Numbered from the stretch's first letter, positions 7,699-21,777 are shown. The stretch: 64,000 bases of DNA from Pseudoalteromonas luteoviolacea DSM 6061 (GCF_001625655.1 NZ_AUYB01000085.1:1-64000), one strand, 5' to 3'. Notes: a model not told the origin generated them from the letters alone. Numbers and translations are program-made.

Positions 7699-9885
7699 TT
7701 ATTTCGCCACCGACACGTTTAATAGATGATTGTTTTGAAGTCGTTTAGCATAAACATAGACCTGCCCATCTTGAGCACCCGTAAAAATACCAAAGAAAGA
7801 GTCTGTTTTACGCTCGACATTCAGAAGCCTAGTGACTGTTAAGCTTGCCAAGTCCATTTTGCTGACACTGTTCCCTGAGCTGAAGTAAACAAAATCGTCA
7901 GTCATAGACCAACTCAAATGTGTCGTGTCTGATAGATCTAACAGCACCTGCTCATTACCAGTTTCTAGTTCACGTTTAAACAATTTGTAATTTTTATCAA
8001 AGTAGTACAAATAGGTTTCATCTATCATTCGAGCTGAGTGAATACCTTTCTTAGTTAAACGCACAAACTTTTGCTCTGTTAAGCTATAGCTCCAAGCGTC
8101 GCTGGTATCTTTGACCAAAGTCATCACAAGGTTGTCATTGAGTCCCCAACTGGCATCTGCGATGGTATCGCTCACGGCAATACTCTTTACAACGCTGAGA
8201 TTGTCCATTGCGATGATTTCTAGTTGATTTTGGTATGCCACTAACAACTGACTATCATCTTGCGATAACACTATGTCTACAATCTCAGTTGTTGGCAAAT
8301 CAAGCAATTTAGTACGCACACCGTCAAGGATCTTCCAAAGTGACTGATTTCTCGCCCCTCTTGCCAAATAGATACCACCCTTTGCGTGATTAAAAGGTGC
8401 TACCAAGGACTCAGTCGCGTCTGATACAGAAAATGGAGTGAGGGACGGCTCTGACGTGCTTTCGTCAATTTGATAAATATTGCCATCAAGCAGCTTGGTC
8501 GAGAAAATGAGTTGTTCGGGTGACACCACCATGGAACCGTGCATTTCTTTCTCAAGTGGAAAGTACATGCTCGCGACGATTTTACTGGCAAGCTCATACG
8601 TCATTAATTTATTTTCATTGTCATCAAACCACATCACTTTTGAATCGTCGCTAGACCACTCAACCGAGCGCAGTCTGTAGTTTAATCGCACCAACAGTTC
8701 TTGATCGCTGCCATCTGCATTGGCTTTAAAAATGGCCGTGCCATTTTTTATCGAGCGTAAAAACAAGATTTCGTTCTTGCTATGGGATAACTTAACGTAA
8801 AAATCCCCACTAAATCGAATATTCGGTGAGGTAACTTGAAACTCGGTGCCACTTACGAGGTCTTTACTGAAGATAGCTGAAATATAAGGGCGATCACGAT
8901 AATCATACTTAGTATACAACAAGGTATTTTCTAAGCTGGTGACGCTCATTCTGCGCTCTGCATTGCAATCCCAAACCTTGGTATGATTCGCATCGGTCGA
9001 GCCAGGTGTAAAAGTGGCAGACCACAATTCACATACCTTATTCTCCCCTATTCGACTGATTTGGTAATATAAATTTAAACCGTCTGCTGCCCACCCAGTA
9101 GGCATGACATTAGCACCGTCCTTCTCCACCAACTTTATATTTTGTAAAGACTTCATATCCTTGACGTACAAAGCCGACGTACGGTTGCCTTCAGCCAAGA
9201 ATGAGTAAGCTAGAAAAGCCCCATCCGATGACATATCCTGAAAAGCAACGGACCCTTTGCTCCAAGTTAGGATCTCTTTATCTAACTGGGTAATGTATTC
9301 TTTGTATTTGCTACTCTGTGGCGCAGCAAGCTCAGGTTCTTCAGTCGCCAATGGCAATTGCGCTTTAAGCATCACGCCAGCCGCCACACAAGCGATGACC
9401 CCTACCGCTCCCCAAACGTACTTTGCAATCGATGATGTACGCGACGATGATGAAGGTTGCGTATTATAAGTAGGCTTATCTACGACACTAGGTGCACTTT
9501 GTTCTGGCTCCACATTATTTGACTTGGGCTGTGTGCCTTTATAAATAATTTCGACATCGAGTACAAAGCTATAACCAGTACGATAGTGGGTTTTTAATGT
9601 TTGGCCACGCTGCTTGTCTGACTTAAGTGCTTTTCTTAATTCAGAAATAGCACGATTGATAGCATTGTCATCCACATAAGGCTGTTGCCATACTTCATCC
9701 GATAGCTCTTGACGCGTGACAATGCGGTGACTGTTATCGATAAAATACAACAGCATCCTAAATAGTAATGGCTCCAACTCCCTTTCTATTTTATCGTTGT
9801 CAGTCAGTAATTGTTTGTCTGGATATATCGTCCAAGATTCCAGTTTTATTTGTTCTATATTTTTACAAAACGCAACAATATTCAT
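7699..9885 (-). CDS. Membrane-bound winged-helix regulator with periplasmic beta-propeller
   Basis: This is a ToxR/CadC-type regulator. An OmpR-like DNA-binding winged helix (about 14-115) is followed by a Ser/Pro-rich linker, one transmembrane helix (about 156-174) and a long periplasmic part with repeated WSxDD/SWSMTDD-like blades resembling TolB or WD40 propellers. It is the last gene of the accessory island and convergent with the exporter, so it probably controls that system, perhaps through the shared 15-bp motif. The start is uncertain: the ATG at 9885 lacks a good ribosome binding site, and an in-frame TTG at 9930 would add 15 residues. The sensed ligand cannot be read from sequence. 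Confidence 0.8.
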   Translation of the reverse strand: MNIVAFCKNIEQIKLESWTIYPDKQLLTDNDKIERELEPLLFRMLLYFIDNSHRIVTRQELSDEVWQQPYVDDNAINRAISELRKALKSDKQRGQTLKTHYRTGYSFVLDVEIIYKGTQPKSNNVEPEQSAPSVVDKPTYNTQPSSSSRTSSIAKYVWGAVGVIACVAAGVMLKAQLPLATEEPELAAPQSSKYKEYITQLDKEILTWSKGSVAFQDMSSDGAFLAYSFLAEGNRTSALYVKDMKSLQNIKLVEKDGANVMPTGWAADGLNLYYQISRIGENKVCELWSATFTPGSTDANHTKVWDCNAERRMSVTSLENTLLYTKYDYRDRPYISAIFSKDLVSGTEFQVTSPNIRFSGDFYVKLSHSKNEILFLRSIKNGTAIFKANADGSDQELLVRLNYRLRSVEWSSDDSKVMWFDDNENKLMTYELASKIVASMYFPLEKEMHGSMVVSPEQLIFSTKLLDGNIYQIDESTSEPSLTPFSVSDATESLVAPFNHAKGGIYLARGARNQSLWKILDGVRTKLLDLPTTEIVDIVLSQDDSQLLVAYQNQLEIIAMDNLSVVKSIAVSDTIADASWGLNDNLVMTLVKDTSDAWSYSLTEQKFVRLTKKGIHSARMIDETYLYYFDKNYKLFKRELETGNEQVLLDLSDTTHLSWSMTDDFVYFSSGNSVSKMDLASLTVTRLLNVERKTDSFFGIFTGAQDGQVYVYAKRLQNNHLLNVSVAK

Positions 9886-9955
9886 ATTATTTTTTGAGGA
9901 TATAGGAATAAAAGCAGAGTAAATATGCAAAGCTCTTGAACAGCCAAAAGAGCTG

Positions 9956-9983
9956 ATTATCTAATACAATGCACTCAAGTTAA
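9956..9983 (-). promoter_or_regulatory. Candidate sigma70 promoter for the island regulator
   Basis: On the minus strand TTAACT and GATAAT are separated by 16 bases, upstream of both possible regulator starts. The match is moderate. Confidence 0.3.
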
Positions 9984-10046
9984 GTACGTCATAGTTATTG
10001 GCCGACCATACGGCCCATCTCTATACTATTTTAAATATCCCTCAAT

Positions 10047-10062
10047 GTGAACAATTGTTCAC
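10047..10062. promoter_or_regulatory. Perfect 16-bp palindrome, operator candidate
   Basis: GTGAACAATTGTTCAC is its own reverse complement and is followed immediately by a TATAAT-like hexamer on the plus strand (10064-10069). The form suits a dimeric repressor. No plus-strand gene follows, so it may serve the minus-strand regulator 160 bases away. Confidence 0.4.
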
Positions 10063-10240
10063 TTATAATCGATGAATAGTCATCAATAAAGCAAAAGTTG
10101 GTTTCAGAAGCACTTGTTTCAGTTATTACTTTTTACCTAAATAAATATAAATATTAATAACTTAGTATTAATAACTAAACTTAAGGGTTCTTGATAGGTA
10201 TTAACGGGGAGTCGTTAAAAGTGGAATGAGTTGCTAATAA

Positions 10241-10274
10241 AAAGCCCACGCCAAGTAAACTTAGCGTGGGCTTT
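10241..10274 (-). terminator. Rho-independent terminator of the atp operon
   Basis: AAAGCCCACGC and GCGTGGGCTTT form an 11-bp stem. On the minus strand the stem is followed by a T-rich stretch, 20 bases after the atpC stop codon. Confidence 0.9.
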
Positions 10275-10293
10275 AAACCAAATAGGTGGTTGG

Positions 10294-10710
10294 TTATTTG
10301 CGCAACTGGCGAATAACGCGTAGCTGTGCAAGCGCTTCTTCTAGCTGTACAGCCGCTCGATCGTAATCAAGGTCAGCCGCAGAGCCCGAAGAGATTTGCG
10401 CTTGAGCTTCACGTCTGGCTTCTTCAGCAGCTTGCTCATCAAGCTCTTCACCACGGATAGCAACGTCCGCTAGAACAGTTACTGACTTAGGTTGAACTTC
10501 AAGCGTACCGCCTGCGACGTAGATGATCTCTTCAGTACCATCTTCTTTAACCAAACGTACCATACCAGGTTTTAGGCCAGTCAGGAGTGGCGCGTGGCCA
10601 GGGTGAATACCTAGTTCACCTTCACTACCTGTTACTTGAATAGTTGCCACAGAACCTGAGAATACACTCTTCTCTGCGCTAACTACGTCAAGTTGTACTG
10701 TCATTGCCAT
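10294..10710 (-). CDS. atpC: ATP synthase F1 subunit epsilon
   Basis: The epsilon subunit forms the central stalk with gamma, links it to the c-ring and inhibits ATP hydrolysis. The 138-residue protein has the expected N-terminal beta-sandwich ([19 protein letters not shown]) and a C-terminal helical hairpin ending in [13 protein letters not shown]. It starts [13 protein letters not shown], as in E. coli, at an ATG five bases after AGGAGG; an adjacent in-frame GTG is not needed. It is the last gene of the operon, 13 bases after atpD, and is followed by a strong terminator. Confidence 0.97.
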   Translation of the reverse strand: MAMTVQLDVVSAEKSVFSGSVATIQVTGSEGELGIHPGHAPLLTGLKPGMVRLVKEDGTEEIIYVAGGTLEVQPKSVTVLADVAIRGEELDEQAAEEARREAQAQISSGSAADLDYDRAAVQLEEALAQLRVIRQLRK

Positions 10711-10723
10711 CACAACCTCCTAA

Positions 10724-13002
<2,279 letters not shown>

Positions 13003-13051
13003 GACTCTCTCTCCGAATCAGTGGTGACCGAAGTCACCATGAATAACTAAA

Positions 13052-14593
13052 TTACCAAGTTTGCGTCGACTTGAACTTCTCTAGAAGTTCTTTAAGTTGC
13101 GCTTCAATCTCAGCGTTGTAGTTACCAGTTTCGTTGATTTGAGTCATCAGCTCTGCGTAAGTGCTGTTTGCGAAACCGATTAGGCCTTCTTCGAAATCAC
13201 CAATCTTGTTGATTTCGATATCTTGTAGGAAGCCTTTCTCAGCAGCAAATAGAGACAGAGACATTTCAGCAACAGACATAGGTGCATATTGCTTCTGCTT
13301 CATTAGCTCTGTTACACGCTCACCGTGCTCAAGCTGTGCACGCGTAGCATCGTCAAGGTCAGAAGCGAACTGTGAGAACGCCGCTAGTTCACGGTACTGA
13401 GCTAGCGCTAGACGGATACCACCACCTAGTTTCTTAACGATTTTAGTTTGCGCTGCACCACCTACACGAGATACCGAGATACCAGCGTTAACAGCTGGAC
13501 GGATACCTGCGTTGAATAAGTCAGTTTCTAGGAAGATCTGACCATCGGTGATTGAGATAACGTTAGTAGGTACGAATGCAGAAACGTCACCACCTTGAGT
13601 TTCAATGATTGGCAATGCCGTCAATGAACCTGTTTTACCTTTCACTTCACCGTTAGTGAACTTCTCAACGTAATCAGCGTTAACACGTGATGCACGCTCT
13701 AGAAGACGTGAGTGAAGGTAGAATACGTCACCTGGGTATGCTTCACGGCCTGGTGGACGCTTAAGTAGTAGAGAGATCTGACGGTAAGCAACAGCTTGCT
13801 TAGAAAGATCATCATATACGATAAGCGCGTCTTCACCGCGGTCACGGAAGTATTCACCCATAGTACAACCAGCAAATGGCGCTAGGAATTGAAGCGCTGC
13901 TGATTCAGAAGCAGATGCAACAACAACGATTGTGTTTTCAAGTGCACCGTGCTCTTCTAATTTACGTACTACGTTTGCGATAGTAGATGCTTTTTGACCA
14001 ACCGCTACGTACACACACTTAACGCCTGTGTCTTTTTGGTTGATGATTGCATCGATTGCAAGTGCAGTTTTACCAGTCTGACGGTCACCGATTACTAGCT
14101 CACGCTGACCACGACCAACTGGGATCATCGCATCGATAGACTTATAACCAGTTTGTACTGGCTCGTCTACTGATTGACGCTCGATTACACCTGGTGCAAT
14201 TTTTTCAACTGGCTCGAAACCATCGTTGTCTAGTGCACCTTTACCATCGATCGGTGCACCTAGTGTGTTTACAACACGACCTAGTAGACCACGGCCTACT
14301 GGTACTTCAAGGATACGACCTGTAGATTGTACTTTTACGCCTTCTTTAAGGTCTGCGTAAGGACCCATAACTACTGCACCTACTGAGTCACGCTCAAGGT
14401 TCAATGCAATAGCATAACGGTTGCCAGGAAGCTCGATCATCTCACCTTGCATACAGTCAGCTAGACCGTGGATGCGGATGATACCGTCAGTAACAGATAC
14501 GATAGTACCTTCGTTACGTGCTTCACTTACAACTTCAAACTGCTCAATACGCTGCTTGATCAGTGCAGAAATTTCTGTGGAATTAAGTTGCAT
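13052..14593 (-). CDS. atpA: ATP synthase F1 subunit alpha
   Basis: This is the non-catalytic nucleotide-binding subunit of F1, 513 residues, the same length as the E. coli protein. It carries the P-loop GDRQTGKT (about 169-176) and the conserved segments [20 protein letters not shown] and [17 protein letters not shown]. It begins [16 protein letters not shown] after a GGGAAAAAGAG stretch, 14 bases downstream of atpH. Confidence 0.98.
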   Translation of the reverse strand: MQLNSTEISALIKQRIEQFEVVSEARNEGTIVSVTDGIIRIHGLADCMQGEMIELPGNRYAIALNLERDSVGAVVMGPYADLKEGVKVQSTGRILEVPVGRGLLGRVVNTLGAPIDGKGALDNDGFEPVEKIAPGVIERQSVDEPVQTGYKSIDAMIPVGRGQRELVIGDRQTGKTALAIDAIINQKDTGVKCVYVAVGQKASTIANVVRKLEEHGALENTIVVVASASESAALQFLAPFAGCTMGEYFRDRGEDALIVYDDLSKQAVAYRQISLLLKRPPGREAYPGDVFYLHSRLLERASRVNADYVEKFTNGEVKGKTGSLTALPIIETQGGDVSAFVPTNVISITDGQIFLETDLFNAGIRPAVNAGISVSRVGGAAQTKIVKKLGGGIRLALAQYRELAAFSQFASDLDDATRAQLEHGERVTELMKQKQYAPMSVAEMSLSLFAAEKGFLQDIEINKIGDFEEGLIGFANSTYAELMTQINETGNYNAEIEAQLKELLEKFKSTQTW

Positions 14594-14607
14594 GCTCTTT
14601 TTCCCAA

Positions 14608-15141
14608 TTACGATTGTAGCGACACTGCTAGGCGGTCTAATTTACCGCGTACGCTACCGTCAATTACGGTATCGCCAGCTTTGATAACCAAACCACTTAC
14701 TACGGTTTCGTCAATGCTACAATTCAGCTTAACTTTGCGTGCGAAACGTTTCTCTAACGCAGCGCCCAATTTATCTTGCTGCTCTTGAGCAAGTTCAGTT
14801 GCAGAAACCACGTCAACGTCGATTTCTTTATCATAATCCGCTTTTAGTTCAGCGAATTGCTCAGCAACTGCAGGGACTGCAGATAAACGCTCATTTTCGG
14901 CCATCAGCTTGATAAGATTTTGACCTTGTTCGTTGAGTTGTTCAGCACATAGCTTGATGATGACTTCAGACTGCTCAGCCTGCGTAGCAATGCTACCCAG
15001 TAGCGCCTGAACCTGCTCATCGCTAGTCACTTGACCAGCGAAGAACAGCATTTCATTCCAAGCTTCAACAGCACCTTTCTCAACGGCAAGTTCAAAAGCC
15101 GCTTTAGCGTATGGGCGAGCGATAGTAGTCAATTCAGACAT
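14608..15141 (-). CDS. atpH: ATP synthase F1 subunit delta
   Basis: The delta subunit fastens the peripheral b stalk to the top of F1. The 177-residue protein has the N-terminal helical bundle ([16 protein letters not shown]) and the C-terminal [35 protein letters not shown] segment type, including [13 protein letters not shown]. The second of two close ATGs (15141) is chosen because AGGAGGG lies seven bases upstream of it, and it gives the same length as E. coli AtpH. Confidence 0.96.
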   Translation of the reverse strand: MSELTTIARPYAKAAFELAVEKGAVEAWNEMLFFAGQVTSDEQVQALLGSIATQAEQSEVIIKLCAEQLNEQGQNLIKLMAENERLSAVPAVAEQFAELKADYDKEIDVDVVSATELAQEQQDKLGAALEKRFARKVKLNCSIDETVVSGLVIKAGDTVIDGSVRGKLDRLAVSLQS

Positions 15142-15157
15142 GCTCATACCCTCCTAA

Positions 15158-15628
15158 TTAAAGCTCAGCAACTAGCTTATCAACGATATCGCTGTGTGCG
15201 TCTTGATTAATTTCACGCTCTAAAATCTTTTCAGCGCCAACCACTGCTAAAGTAGCTACTTGAGAACGTAGTTCTTCTTTAACACGGTTACGCTCTGAAT
15301 CAATTTCAGAGTGTCCTTGAGCAATAATCTTCTCACGCTCTTGTTGACCACGAGTTGTCTCTTCGTCAACGATAAGCGCAGCACGCTTTTTAGCTTGCTC
15401 AATGATTTCAGCAGCTTGAGATTTCGCTTCATTTAGCTCTACCGCGGCTTCTTTACGAACGCGCTCAAGCTCTTTTTCAGCTTCATCAGAGGCAGCTAAA
15501 CCATCTTCAATTTTTTTCTGGCGAGCTTCAATCGCACCATTTAGTGGTGGCCATACGTACTTCATACAGAATAATACGAATACCACAAATGCGATTAATT
15601 CACCTAGTAGAGTGGCGTTTAAGTTCAC
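15158..15628 (-). CDS. atpF: ATP synthase Fo subunit b
   Basis: Subunit b dimerises to form the peripheral stator. The 156-residue protein has a single N-terminal membrane helix (about 5-26, [22 protein letters not shown] reduced to the hydrophobic core) and then a long charged coiled coil, ending in [11 protein letters not shown] exactly like E. coli. It lies between atpE and atpH, with AGGAGCGG upstream. Confidence 0.96.
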   Translation of the reverse strand: MNLNATLLGELIAFVVFVLFCMKYVWPPLNGAIEARQKKIEDGLAASDEAEKELERVRKEAAVELNEAKSQAAEIIEQAKKRAALIVDEETTRGQQEREKIIAQGHSEIDSERNRVKEELRSQVATLAVVGAEKILEREINQDAHSDIVDKLVAEL

Positions 15629-15673
15629 AACCGCTCCTCCTTAAAATAGTAAGCTGTTCAAAAAATAAGGCTA

Positions 15674-15934
<261 letters not shown>

Positions 15935-15973
15935 TTAAAGTTAAAGTTAAAAAATCTTTTAAAAATTATATTC

Positions 15974-16834
<861 letters not shown>

Positions 16835-16846
16835 TTATCCCAAAAG

Positions 16847-17227
16847 TTAATGATTAAAAAAAATCGGTGCTAGCCACTGCGAAAACATTACTAGTATGTA
16901 ACAGCAGAAAAATGGCAACGCCATGACACTTAAATGTTTAAATACCAGTGCAAATATGCAAATGGTTAGCAAAAATTTTAATCCTTTGCCTCGTTTTAAC
17001 GAGTCATATACTTGCTCTGCTTTACTTGCGCCAACATATCTGAAGGCATACAAAGCAAATACAAAGTTCGGTAGCACAATTGCAACACCGCCCATCAAAG
17101 CTGACAGACCGGCTTGAGCTCCCCAACCTACTAAAACTATTACTGCAGCAATGAGTGCTACGATACCCTGAAGCAAGACACCTTTTAATGCGGCACGCCT
17201 GTACGGGCCAGCTAACGAATGAGTCAC
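16847..17227 (-). CDS. atpI: ATP synthase assembly protein I
   Basis: AtpI is a small membrane protein thought to help c-ring assembly or magnesium uptake. The 126 residues form four predicted helices (about 17-38, 42-62, 86-103 and 105-124). It starts at a GTG and is the first gene of the atp operon, 15 bases ahead of atpB. The family is poorly conserved, so the call rests on position, length and hydrophobic pattern. Confidence 0.88.
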   Translation of the reverse strand: MTHSLAGPYRRAALKGVLLQGIVALIAAVIVLVGWGAQAGLSALMGGVAIVLPNFVFALYAFRYVGASKAEQVYDSLKRGKGLKFLLTICIFALVFKHLSVMALPFFCCYILVMFSQWLAPIFFNH

Positions 17228-17280
17228 TTTATATTAACCTTAATGACGCTAAAATTTATCAGGGTATAAAAACTGGCGAA

Positions 17281-17308
17281 ATTATACTGATTTCTGCTCA
17301 ATTTGCAA
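17281..17308 (-). promoter_or_regulatory. Sigma70 promoter of the atp operon
   Basis: On the minus strand TTGCAA (17303-17308) and a perfect TATAAT (17281-17286) are separated by 16 bases, about 54 bases upstream of the atpI start. It lies in the 138-bp gap after parB. Confidence 0.7.
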
Positions 17309-17365
17309 CTTGACGCGACGAAATGACGCATAAAATAGGCACACAATTCGTCGCAAATTTGACCT

Positions 17366-18310
17366 TTAGGAGGGTTGTTGTAAATCTGGATGGATCCGCC
17401 CAAGAATGCCGTCTAATTCATCAAGATCAGCATAAGAAATAACCAGCTTTCCTTTGCCTTTTTGATTGTAGTTGATCTCTACTTTAGCGCCCAAATTTTC
17501 TGCTAGCTGCTGTTCTAACAGTTTGACATCTGGGTCCTTTTCTTTTGTCTCTTTTTTAACCACAGGCTCTTGCATCGTACGCACAAGCTTTTCAGTTTCA
17601 CGTACCGTTAAGCCCTTTGCAACTGCAGTGCGCGCAGCTTCGGATTGTGCTTCACCTTGTAACGATAAAAGACAACGGGCATGGCCCATTTCGATATCAC
17701 CATGTTCTAACAAGATTTTTACATCATCATTGAGATTGATTAAACGTAACAAGTTAGTAACGGTTGTACGCGATTTACCTACAGCATCAGCGACTTGCTG
17801 ATGTGTGAGTTCAAATTCATTGAGCAGTCTGTCTAGCGCAACAGCCTCTTCCATTGCATTTAAATCTTCACGTTGAATGTTTTCAATCAGCGCAATAGCA
17901 ACAGCTGCATCGTCTTCTACATCTTTGAGTATACAAGGTACAACATCAAGGCCGGCCAATTGAGAAGCACGCCAACGACGTTCACCAGCAATAATTTCGT
18001 ATTGGTTTTGGCTCACTTTGCGAACCACAATTGGCTGCAAAACGCCTTGTGCTTTAATTGAATTAGCAAGCTCTTCTAGTGCTTGCTCAGACATATCTTT
18101 GCGCGGTTGGTATTTACCGCGCTGTAGAAACTCAATCGGTAACCGCTGTAATTCGTTTTCAGAAATGTCGACCTGCTCAGTCGCAGAGTGATGTTCAATA
18201 GGCTCATGCGATTGCGGTTCTAAAGCTTCCTTTGGTGCAGCAGCTGGTGGCTTAGCAGAGCTGAGTAATGCATCTAACCCTCGCCCCAGTCCTCTTTTTT
18301 TCACCGACAT
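17366..18310 (-). CDS. parB: Chromosome-partitioning protein ParB
   Basis: ParB binds parS sites, spreads as a CTP-dependent clamp and directs origin segregation. The 314-residue protein has the ParA-interacting N-terminus (MSVKKRGLGRGLDALL), the CTP-binding motif GERRWR, a helix-turn-helix (about 150-180, HQQVADAVGKSRTTVTNLLR) and a C-terminal dimer domain. It follows parA by 14 bases. Two parS-like palindromes occur 18 kb away inside recF in this window, so a full ParABS system is present. Confidence 0.96.
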   Translation of the reverse strand: MSVKKRGLGRGLDALLSSAKPPAAAPKEALEPQSHEPIEHHSATEQVDISENELQRLPIEFLQRGKYQPRKDMSEQALEELANSIKAQGVLQPIVVRKVSQNQYEIIAGERRWRASQLAGLDVVPCILKDVEDDAAVAIALIENIQREDLNAMEEAVALDRLLNEFELTHQQVADAVGKSRTTVTNLLRLINLNDDVKILLEHGDIEMGHARCLLSLQGEAQSEAARTAVAKGLTVRETEKLVRTMQEPVVKKETKEKDPDVKLLEQQLAENLGAKVEINYNQKGKGKLVISYADLDELDGILGRIHPDLQQPS

Positions 18311-18325
18311 GTTTTTATTATCCTC

Positions 18326-19111
18326 TTACGCTACCGCAGCGGCTTGTTTTTCTTGACGACGTAACATTTCTCCAGCCAGAGCAAGGTATGCTTTGGCCCC
18401 GCTTGAAGCGCGATCATAATACATTGCTGGCGCACCGAAACTGGGCGCCTCGGCCAAACGTACATTTCTAGGGATCACGGTGCGGTAAACTTTCTCACCA
18501 AAATGTTGTTTTAATTGCTCAGATACATCGTTGGCCAATCGATTACGCGGATCATACATAGTGCGAAGAATACCTTCAATTTGTAGTGATGGGTTCACCA
18601 AATTTGAAAGCTGTGTGATTGTGTCCATCAGGGCGGTTAACCCCTCTAATGCATAGTATTCGCACTGCATAGGCACCATCACAGAATCGGCGGCAGCCAT
18701 CGCGTTAACCGTCAGCATATTTAGTGAAGGTGGGCAATCAATAAAAATAAATTCGTAATCATCTTGCACAGACTCAATGGCATTGCGCAAACGAACTTCA
18801 CGCGCAAATAGCTCCATCAATTTCACTTCAGCAGCGGTAACATCACCATTGGCGGCAATTAAATGATATTCCCCTGAAGTTTCGGTGCAAATGACTTCAT
18901 TGATTGGTGTTTCTTCAATCAACAAATCATAAATCGTTGCAACATCAGAATATTTGTCAACGCCACTACCCATAGTCGCATTGCCTTGCGGATCAAGGTC
19001 GATCAGCAGTACTTTTCTTTTGGTTGCTGCCATCGAGGCAGCAAGGTTAACCGCAGTGGTTGTTTTACCAACGCCACCTTTTTGGTTTGCAATTGCAATG
19101 ACTCTAGCCAC
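18326..19111 (-). CDS. parA: Chromosome-partitioning ATPase ParA (Soj type)
   Basis: This Walker-type DNA-binding ATPase moves ParB-bound origins. The deviant Walker A is KGGVGKT at residues 11-17, and [10 protein letters not shown] and FIDCPPSL follow as in chromosomal Soj proteins. At 261 residues it lacks the N-terminal DNA-binding extension of plasmid ParA. It starts at a GTG preceded by GAGGG, and is followed by parB in one operon with rsmG and mnmG upstream. Confidence 0.96.
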   Translation of the reverse strand: MARVIAIANQKGGVGKTTTAVNLAASMAATKRKVLLIDLDPQGNATMGSGVDKYSDVATIYDLLIEETPINEVICTETSGEYHLIAANGDVTAAEVKLMELFAREVRLRNAIESVQDDYEFIFIDCPPSLNMLTVNAMAAADSVMVPMQCEYYALEGLTALMDTITQLSNLVNPSLQIEGILRTMYDPRNRLANDVSEQLKQHFGEKVYRTVIPRNVRLAEAPSFGAPAMYYDRASSGAKAYLALAGEMLRRQEKQAAAVA

Positions 19112-19125
19112 AGTGCCCTCGACTC

Positions 19126-19746
19126 TTAGTCTTTTGTAAGAATAATTAAATGACGTTCACCTTCCAGTTTGGGAACTTGCAAGGTGATATTCTGTTCTAA
19201 AGAAATGCCAGCAGGCAGACTATCCAGCTCATCTTGCGGATACATTCCCTTGAGTGCTAAGAATCGTCCAGATGTACCTATTAAATGAGTACACCACTGC
19301 ACCATGTCTTGCAAAGAAGCAAATGCACGACTTAACACACCGTCTAATTTAACACTTGGTTGATATTCTTCAACACGAGACTGCACTGGCGTCACGTTTT
19401 TTAGTCCAAGCGCATGTTTTACTTGGGTTAAAAATCGTACTCTTTTTCCGAGACTATCGAGCAGTATAAATTCTGTATCTGGCAATGCAATCGCCAATAC
19501 AATACCAGGCAGGCCAGGTCCAGTACCAACGTCGATATAATGTTTGCCAGTTAAATGAGGTGCCACAACCAAAGAGTCTAAAATATGCTTCACCATCATC
19601 TCTTTTGGATCTCGCACAGAAGTTAGGTTGTAAGCTTTATTCCATTTGTCGAGCAGCCCGACATAATCGACAAGCTGCTGTTTTTGATTTTCGGTCAGCG
19701 TAATGTCTGTTTCAGCTAACAGCGCATTCAGTTGTTCTAATAACAC
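19126..19746 (-). CDS. rsmG: 16S rRNA (guanine527-N7)-methyltransferase
   Basis: RsmG (GidB) adds the N7 methyl group to G527 of 16S rRNA using SAM; loss gives low-level streptomycin resistance. The 206-residue protein has the Rossmann SAM motif [16 protein letters not shown] and the conserved start [14 protein letters not shown]. It lies 15 bases after mnmG and 14 bases before parA, the usual order at gammaproteobacterial origins. Confidence 0.96.
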   Translation of the reverse strand: MLLEQLNALLAETDITLTENQKQQLVDYVGLLDKWNKAYNLTSVRDPKEMMVKHILDSLVVAPHLTGKHYIDVGTGPGLPGIVLAIALPDTEFILLDSLGKRVRFLTQVKHALGLKNVTPVQSRVEEYQPSVKLDGVLSRAFASLQDMVQWCTHLIGTSGRFLALKGMYPQDELDSLPAGISLEQNITLQVPKLEGERHLIILTKD

Positions 19747-19761
19747 AGTTTTCCATCGCTG

Positions 19762-21651
19762 TTACGCTGACTTGCGTAACAGCCCTTGCTTTTTCAGATA
19801 CACTAATAATAGCGAAATCGCCGCTGGGGTGATACCAGAAATACGCGAAGCTTGGCCAATCGTTTGCGGACGCGCATCTGTTAGCTTAGCCACAACTTCG
19901 TTTGAAAGGCCACTCACTTGGCTATAATCAAACTCTGCTGGCAGCAATGTTTCTTCATGACGTAGCTGTTTATTTATCTCATCTTGTTGACGCGCAATGT
20001 AACCGGCATACTTGGTTTGAATTTCAACCTGTTCTAATGCTTGCCAATTTTCATGCTCACTGGCCAAACCATCGATCGTCATAAGCTCGCGATAGCTCAC
20101 CTCAGGTCGACGGATCAGATCTTCTAAGCTCGCCTCTCTGGTTAGTGGTGATTTAAGCAACGCATTGACTTGATCTAACGCTTCATGATCTTTGTGGATC
20201 CAAGTTGAACGTAAACGCTGTGACTCTTGCTCCATGACTTCCAATTTATCATTGTAGGCTGCCCAGCGCTCATCATTGACCAAACCAAGCTCGCGGCCTT
20301 TTTCAGTCAATCGCAGATCTGCATTGTCTTCACGCAACAATAAGCGATACTCCGCACGACTAGTAAACATACGGTACGGCTCTTTTGTACCCAATGTTGC
20401 AAGGTCGTCAATCAGTACGCCCGTATAAGCTTCATCTCTACGTGGTGTCCATGGTGCTTCACCTTTCACTTGCAAAGCAGCATTCATACCTGCTATCAAG
20501 CCTTGTGCACCCGCTTCTTCATACCCGGTAGTACCGTTAATTTGACCTGCGAAGAATAAGCCGTTAATAAATTTTGTCTCTAAAGACTGCTTTAAATCTC
20601 TAGGATCAAAGAAATCATACTCAATGGCATAACCAGGACGGCAAATATGTGCATTTTCAAATCCTTGAATTGATCTCACAATGTCTAATTGGATATCAAA
20701 AGGTAAGCTGGTGGAAATGCCATTAGGATACAATTCATAAGAAGTTAATCCTTCAGGTTCAACAAAGATCTGGTGTTTCTCTTTGTCAGCAAAGCGCACG
20801 ATCTTATCTTCAATTGAAGGACAATATCTGGGTCCAATTCCTTCAATCACTCCAGCGTACATCGGAGAGCGATGTAGATTCTCGCGAATAACGTCGTGGG
20901 TCTTTTCATTTGTGTAAGTAATATAACAAGGGATCTGTTGCGGATGATCCGACTGTTTACCCATAAAAGAAAATACCGGCGTAGGTGTGTCGCCCGGCTG
21001 TACCTGCATTACCGAAAAATCAACAGTTCTTGCGTCAATGCGAGGAGGTGTGCCAGTTTTTAATCGATCAACACGAAATGGTAGCTCGCGTAAACGATGT
21101 GCAAGCGCGATAGAAGGCGGATCCCCTGCTCTACCACCTTTATAATTCTCTAAGCCAATATGAATTTGACCACCAAGAAAAGTACCAACTGTCAGTACCA
21201 CTGATTCAGCACTGAAACGTAAACCCATTTGAGTTACTACGCCTTTCACCTGATCTTGTTCAACAATCAGATCATCACAACTTTGTTGGAAAATCTTCAA
21301 GTTTTCTTGGTTTTGTAAAGTATCTTGGATCGCAGCTTTGTATAGTGCTCGATCGGCTTGTGCTCTGGTTGCTCTTACAGCTGGCCCTTTTGAAGAGTTA
21401 AGTGTTCTAAACTGGATCCCACCTTTATCAATGGCTTGTGCCATTGCACCACCCAAAGCATCGATCTCTTTGACTAGATGACCTTTACCGATCCCGCCGA
21501 TCGCTGGATTACAAGACATTTGTCCCAGTGTGTCCATATTGTGAGTTAACAATAAGGTATTCATACCCATACGTGCAGCTGCAAGTGCAGCTTCAGTACC
21601 AGCATGACCGCCACCAACAACGATTACGTCAAAATGTTCATGATAAATCAT
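19762..21651 (-). CDS. mnmG: tRNA uridine-34 carboxymethylaminomethyl synthase MnmG
   Basis: MnmG (GidA) works with MnmE to install the (carboxymethyl)aminomethyl group at wobble U34, using FAD, NADH and methylene-THF. The 629-residue protein has the FAD-binding [17 protein letters not shown] (residues 13-29), the conserved [15 protein letters not shown] and the C-terminal helical MnmE-binding region. It is the first gene of the mnmG-rsmG-parA-parB run and is transcribed away from oriC, as in E. coli. Confidence 0.97.
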   Translation of the reverse strand: MIYHEHFDVIVVGGGHAGTEAALAAARMGMNTLLLTHNMDTLGQMSCNPAIGGIGKGHLVKEIDALGGAMAQAIDKGGIQFRTLNSSKGPAVRATRAQADRALYKAAIQDTLQNQENLKIFQQSCDDLIVEQDQVKGVVTQMGLRFSAESVVLTVGTFLGGQIHIGLENYKGGRAGDPPSIALAHRLRELPFRVDRLKTGTPPRIDARTVDFSVMQVQPGDTPTPVFSFMGKQSDHPQQIPCYITYTNEKTHDVIRENLHRSPMYAGVIEGIGPRYCPSIEDKIVRFADKEKHQIFVEPEGLTSYELYPNGISTSLPFDIQLDIVRSIQGFENAHICRPGYAIEYDFFDPRDLKQSLETKFINGLFFAGQINGTTGYEEAGAQGLIAGMNAALQVKGEAPWTPRRDEAYTGVLIDDLATLGTKEPYRMFTSRAEYRLLLREDNADLRLTEKGRELGLVNDERWAAYNDKLEVMEQESQRLRSTWIHKDHEALDQVNALLKSPLTREASLEDLIRRPEVSYRELMTIDGLASEHENWQALEQVEIQTKYAGYIARQQDEINKQLRHEETLLPAEFDYSQVSGLSNEVVAKLTDARPQTIGQASRISGITPAAISLLLVYLKKQGLLRKSA

Positions 21652-21777
21652 TTACGGGATCCTACTTAAATACAACCAGCAAATTTCGAAAGGGTGCGTA
21701 TTCTACCTAGAAAAACGCAGAAGTGAAACGATTAAATTTTAACCCATAGGTAAAATGGATCACTAAATATATATAAG

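Larger units (their letters stand above)
9886..10240. other. Gene-free AT-rich spacer at the island/atp boundary
   Basis: No supported gene is seen. It holds a candidate regulator promoter, a perfect 16-bp palindrome (10047-10062), a direct repeat TATTAATAACT at 10152-10162 and 10166-10176, and a small inverted repeat TTAACG/CGTTAA at 10201-10218. This is where the accessory island meets the core atp operon. Confidence 0.6.

Noticed and set aside
9886..9930. TTG start for the island regulator at 9930
   Set aside because: It has only a weak AAGAG too close to the codon. It is not excluded, but the conserved winged-helix domain does not need the extra residues.
10064..10274. Possible plus-strand small RNA from the TATAAT at 10064 to the hairpin at 10241
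   Set aside because: No fitting -35 element, and the hairpin has only three T after it on the plus strand. The evidence is too thin.
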